This document shows positions 63,785 to 64,000 of a stretch of DNA of 64,000 nucleotides, piece after piece. Location of the stretch: contig JAEURZ010000010.1 in assembly GCA_016788905.1 (NCBI GenBank), positions 1-64,000 of the forward strand, in the 5' to 3' direction. The position numbers and the translations under genes were made by a program. This DNA comes from Elusimicrobiota bacterium. GTDB taxonomy: Bacteria > Elusimicrobiota > Elusimicrobia > FEN-1173. The notes beneath the pieces are model-generated. The model ran no database searches, had not been told where the DNA came from, and worked only from the letters and a program-made list of their open reading frames with translations. How positions within the stretch are numbered: the first letter of the stretch is position 1; each line of letters starts with the position of its first letter.

Positions 63785-64000
63785 TCATGCCCCGTGCCCC
63801 CGTGTTTCTGAGCGGGCCAATTTCGACACATCCACCGTGCCGTGTTTCATTTCATAGCGCCACTTCCAAATGGAATAGAGCGGGGGATAAACCAAAAGTT
63901 CCAGGATGAAACTGGTCACGAGTCCACCAATCATAGGCGCGGCCACACGTTTCATCATATCCGCCCCTGTCCCCGCCGACCACATGATGGGGACCAATCC
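63785..64000 (-). CDS. CusA-like heavy-metal RND pump, C-terminal end (partial)
   Basis: The visible 72 or so residues are the C-terminus of a heavy-metal RND exporter: VPIMWSAGTGADMMKRVAAP and FILELLVYPPLYSIWKW are typical of CusA/CzcA. The rest lies beyond the right edge. It is 29 bases before the HMA gene. The cluster exports copper/silver-type ions. Confidence 0.88.
   Translation of the reverse strand, partial: GLVPIMWSAGTGADMMKRVAAPMIGGLVTSFILELLVYPPLYSIWKWRYEMKHGTVDVSKLARSETRGHGA

Overview
The window looks like the chromosome of a diderm, LPS-making bacterium of about 55-57% GC (estimated by eye). My best guess at lineage is an Elusimicrobiota-like or related candidate phylum, but no rRNA or other decisive marker is present. 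Supporting signs are Kdo/Lpt genes, a pyrophosphate-type phosphofructokinase next to an archaeal-type class I aldolase, a complete mannose-type PTS beside HPr kinase, and a PorV-like outer-membrane protein encoded beside a giant secreted protein with a FlgD/type IX-like C-terminal domain. TTG and GTG starts are frequent.

Layout. 1-360 is non-coding with one palindromic repeat. ppc (361-3036, minus) stands alone. From 19639 down to 3314 runs a block of about 16 kb on the minus strand with very small gaps or overlaps: kdsA, a small membrane protein, kdsD, kdsC, lptC, lptA, lptB, hpf, ptsN, hprK, rapZ, PTS EIIA, EIIB, EIIC, EIID, ptsH, ptsI, lepA, a lepB with a long extra membrane domain, and hemW. 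It couples Kdo/LPS export to PTS phosphorelay control and protein export. A good promoter lies before hpf; rpoN, often found between lptB and hpf in such clusters, is absent. Upstream are a cold-shock gene with a long leader and terminator, a phospholipase D-like protein, an acidic unknown protein and pcrA. On the plus strand follow a TolC-like protein and an RND pump without an adaptor gene. Next come a TrmA-family RNA methyltransferase, a DUF4143 ATPase, a VanZ-like protein, radC, a YbgC-like thioesterase and a DUF559 protein enclosed by inverted palindromic repeats. After a 48-bp tandem repeat come pfp, fbaB, accA and a small outer-membrane protein, an ABC-F ATPase and a hemerythrin. A rearranged tRNA-Pro(TGG) locus is flanked by two half copies of itself and clusters of short hairpins. 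An LtaS-like sulfatase, YceI, a small His-containing membrane protein and an MFS transporter follow.

From 60753 to 45897 lies a minus-strand gene set that reads as one envelope machine. It encodes a secreted protein, its 1977-residue paralogous partner with a C-terminal FlgD-like/sorting-like domain, a PorV-like outer-membrane protein, a 1001-residue TPR protein, ExbB/TolQ, two ExbD/TolR proteins, a TonB/TolA-like protein and an OmpA-like protein. One TolQ with two TolR proteins plus TPR, TonB-like and outer-membrane parts recalls the plan of AglRQS-Glt machines, but its function is unknown. The right end holds a metal-resistance group: a YHS-type copper P-type ATPase, a periplasmic HMA protein and the end of a CusA-like pump.

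The two least explained features are (i) the DUF559 gene whose last codons lie inside one of two inverted palindromic repeats, with related palindromes scattered over the window and one inside a coding sequence, and (ii) the tRNA-Pro locus with half copies broken at or near the anticodon.
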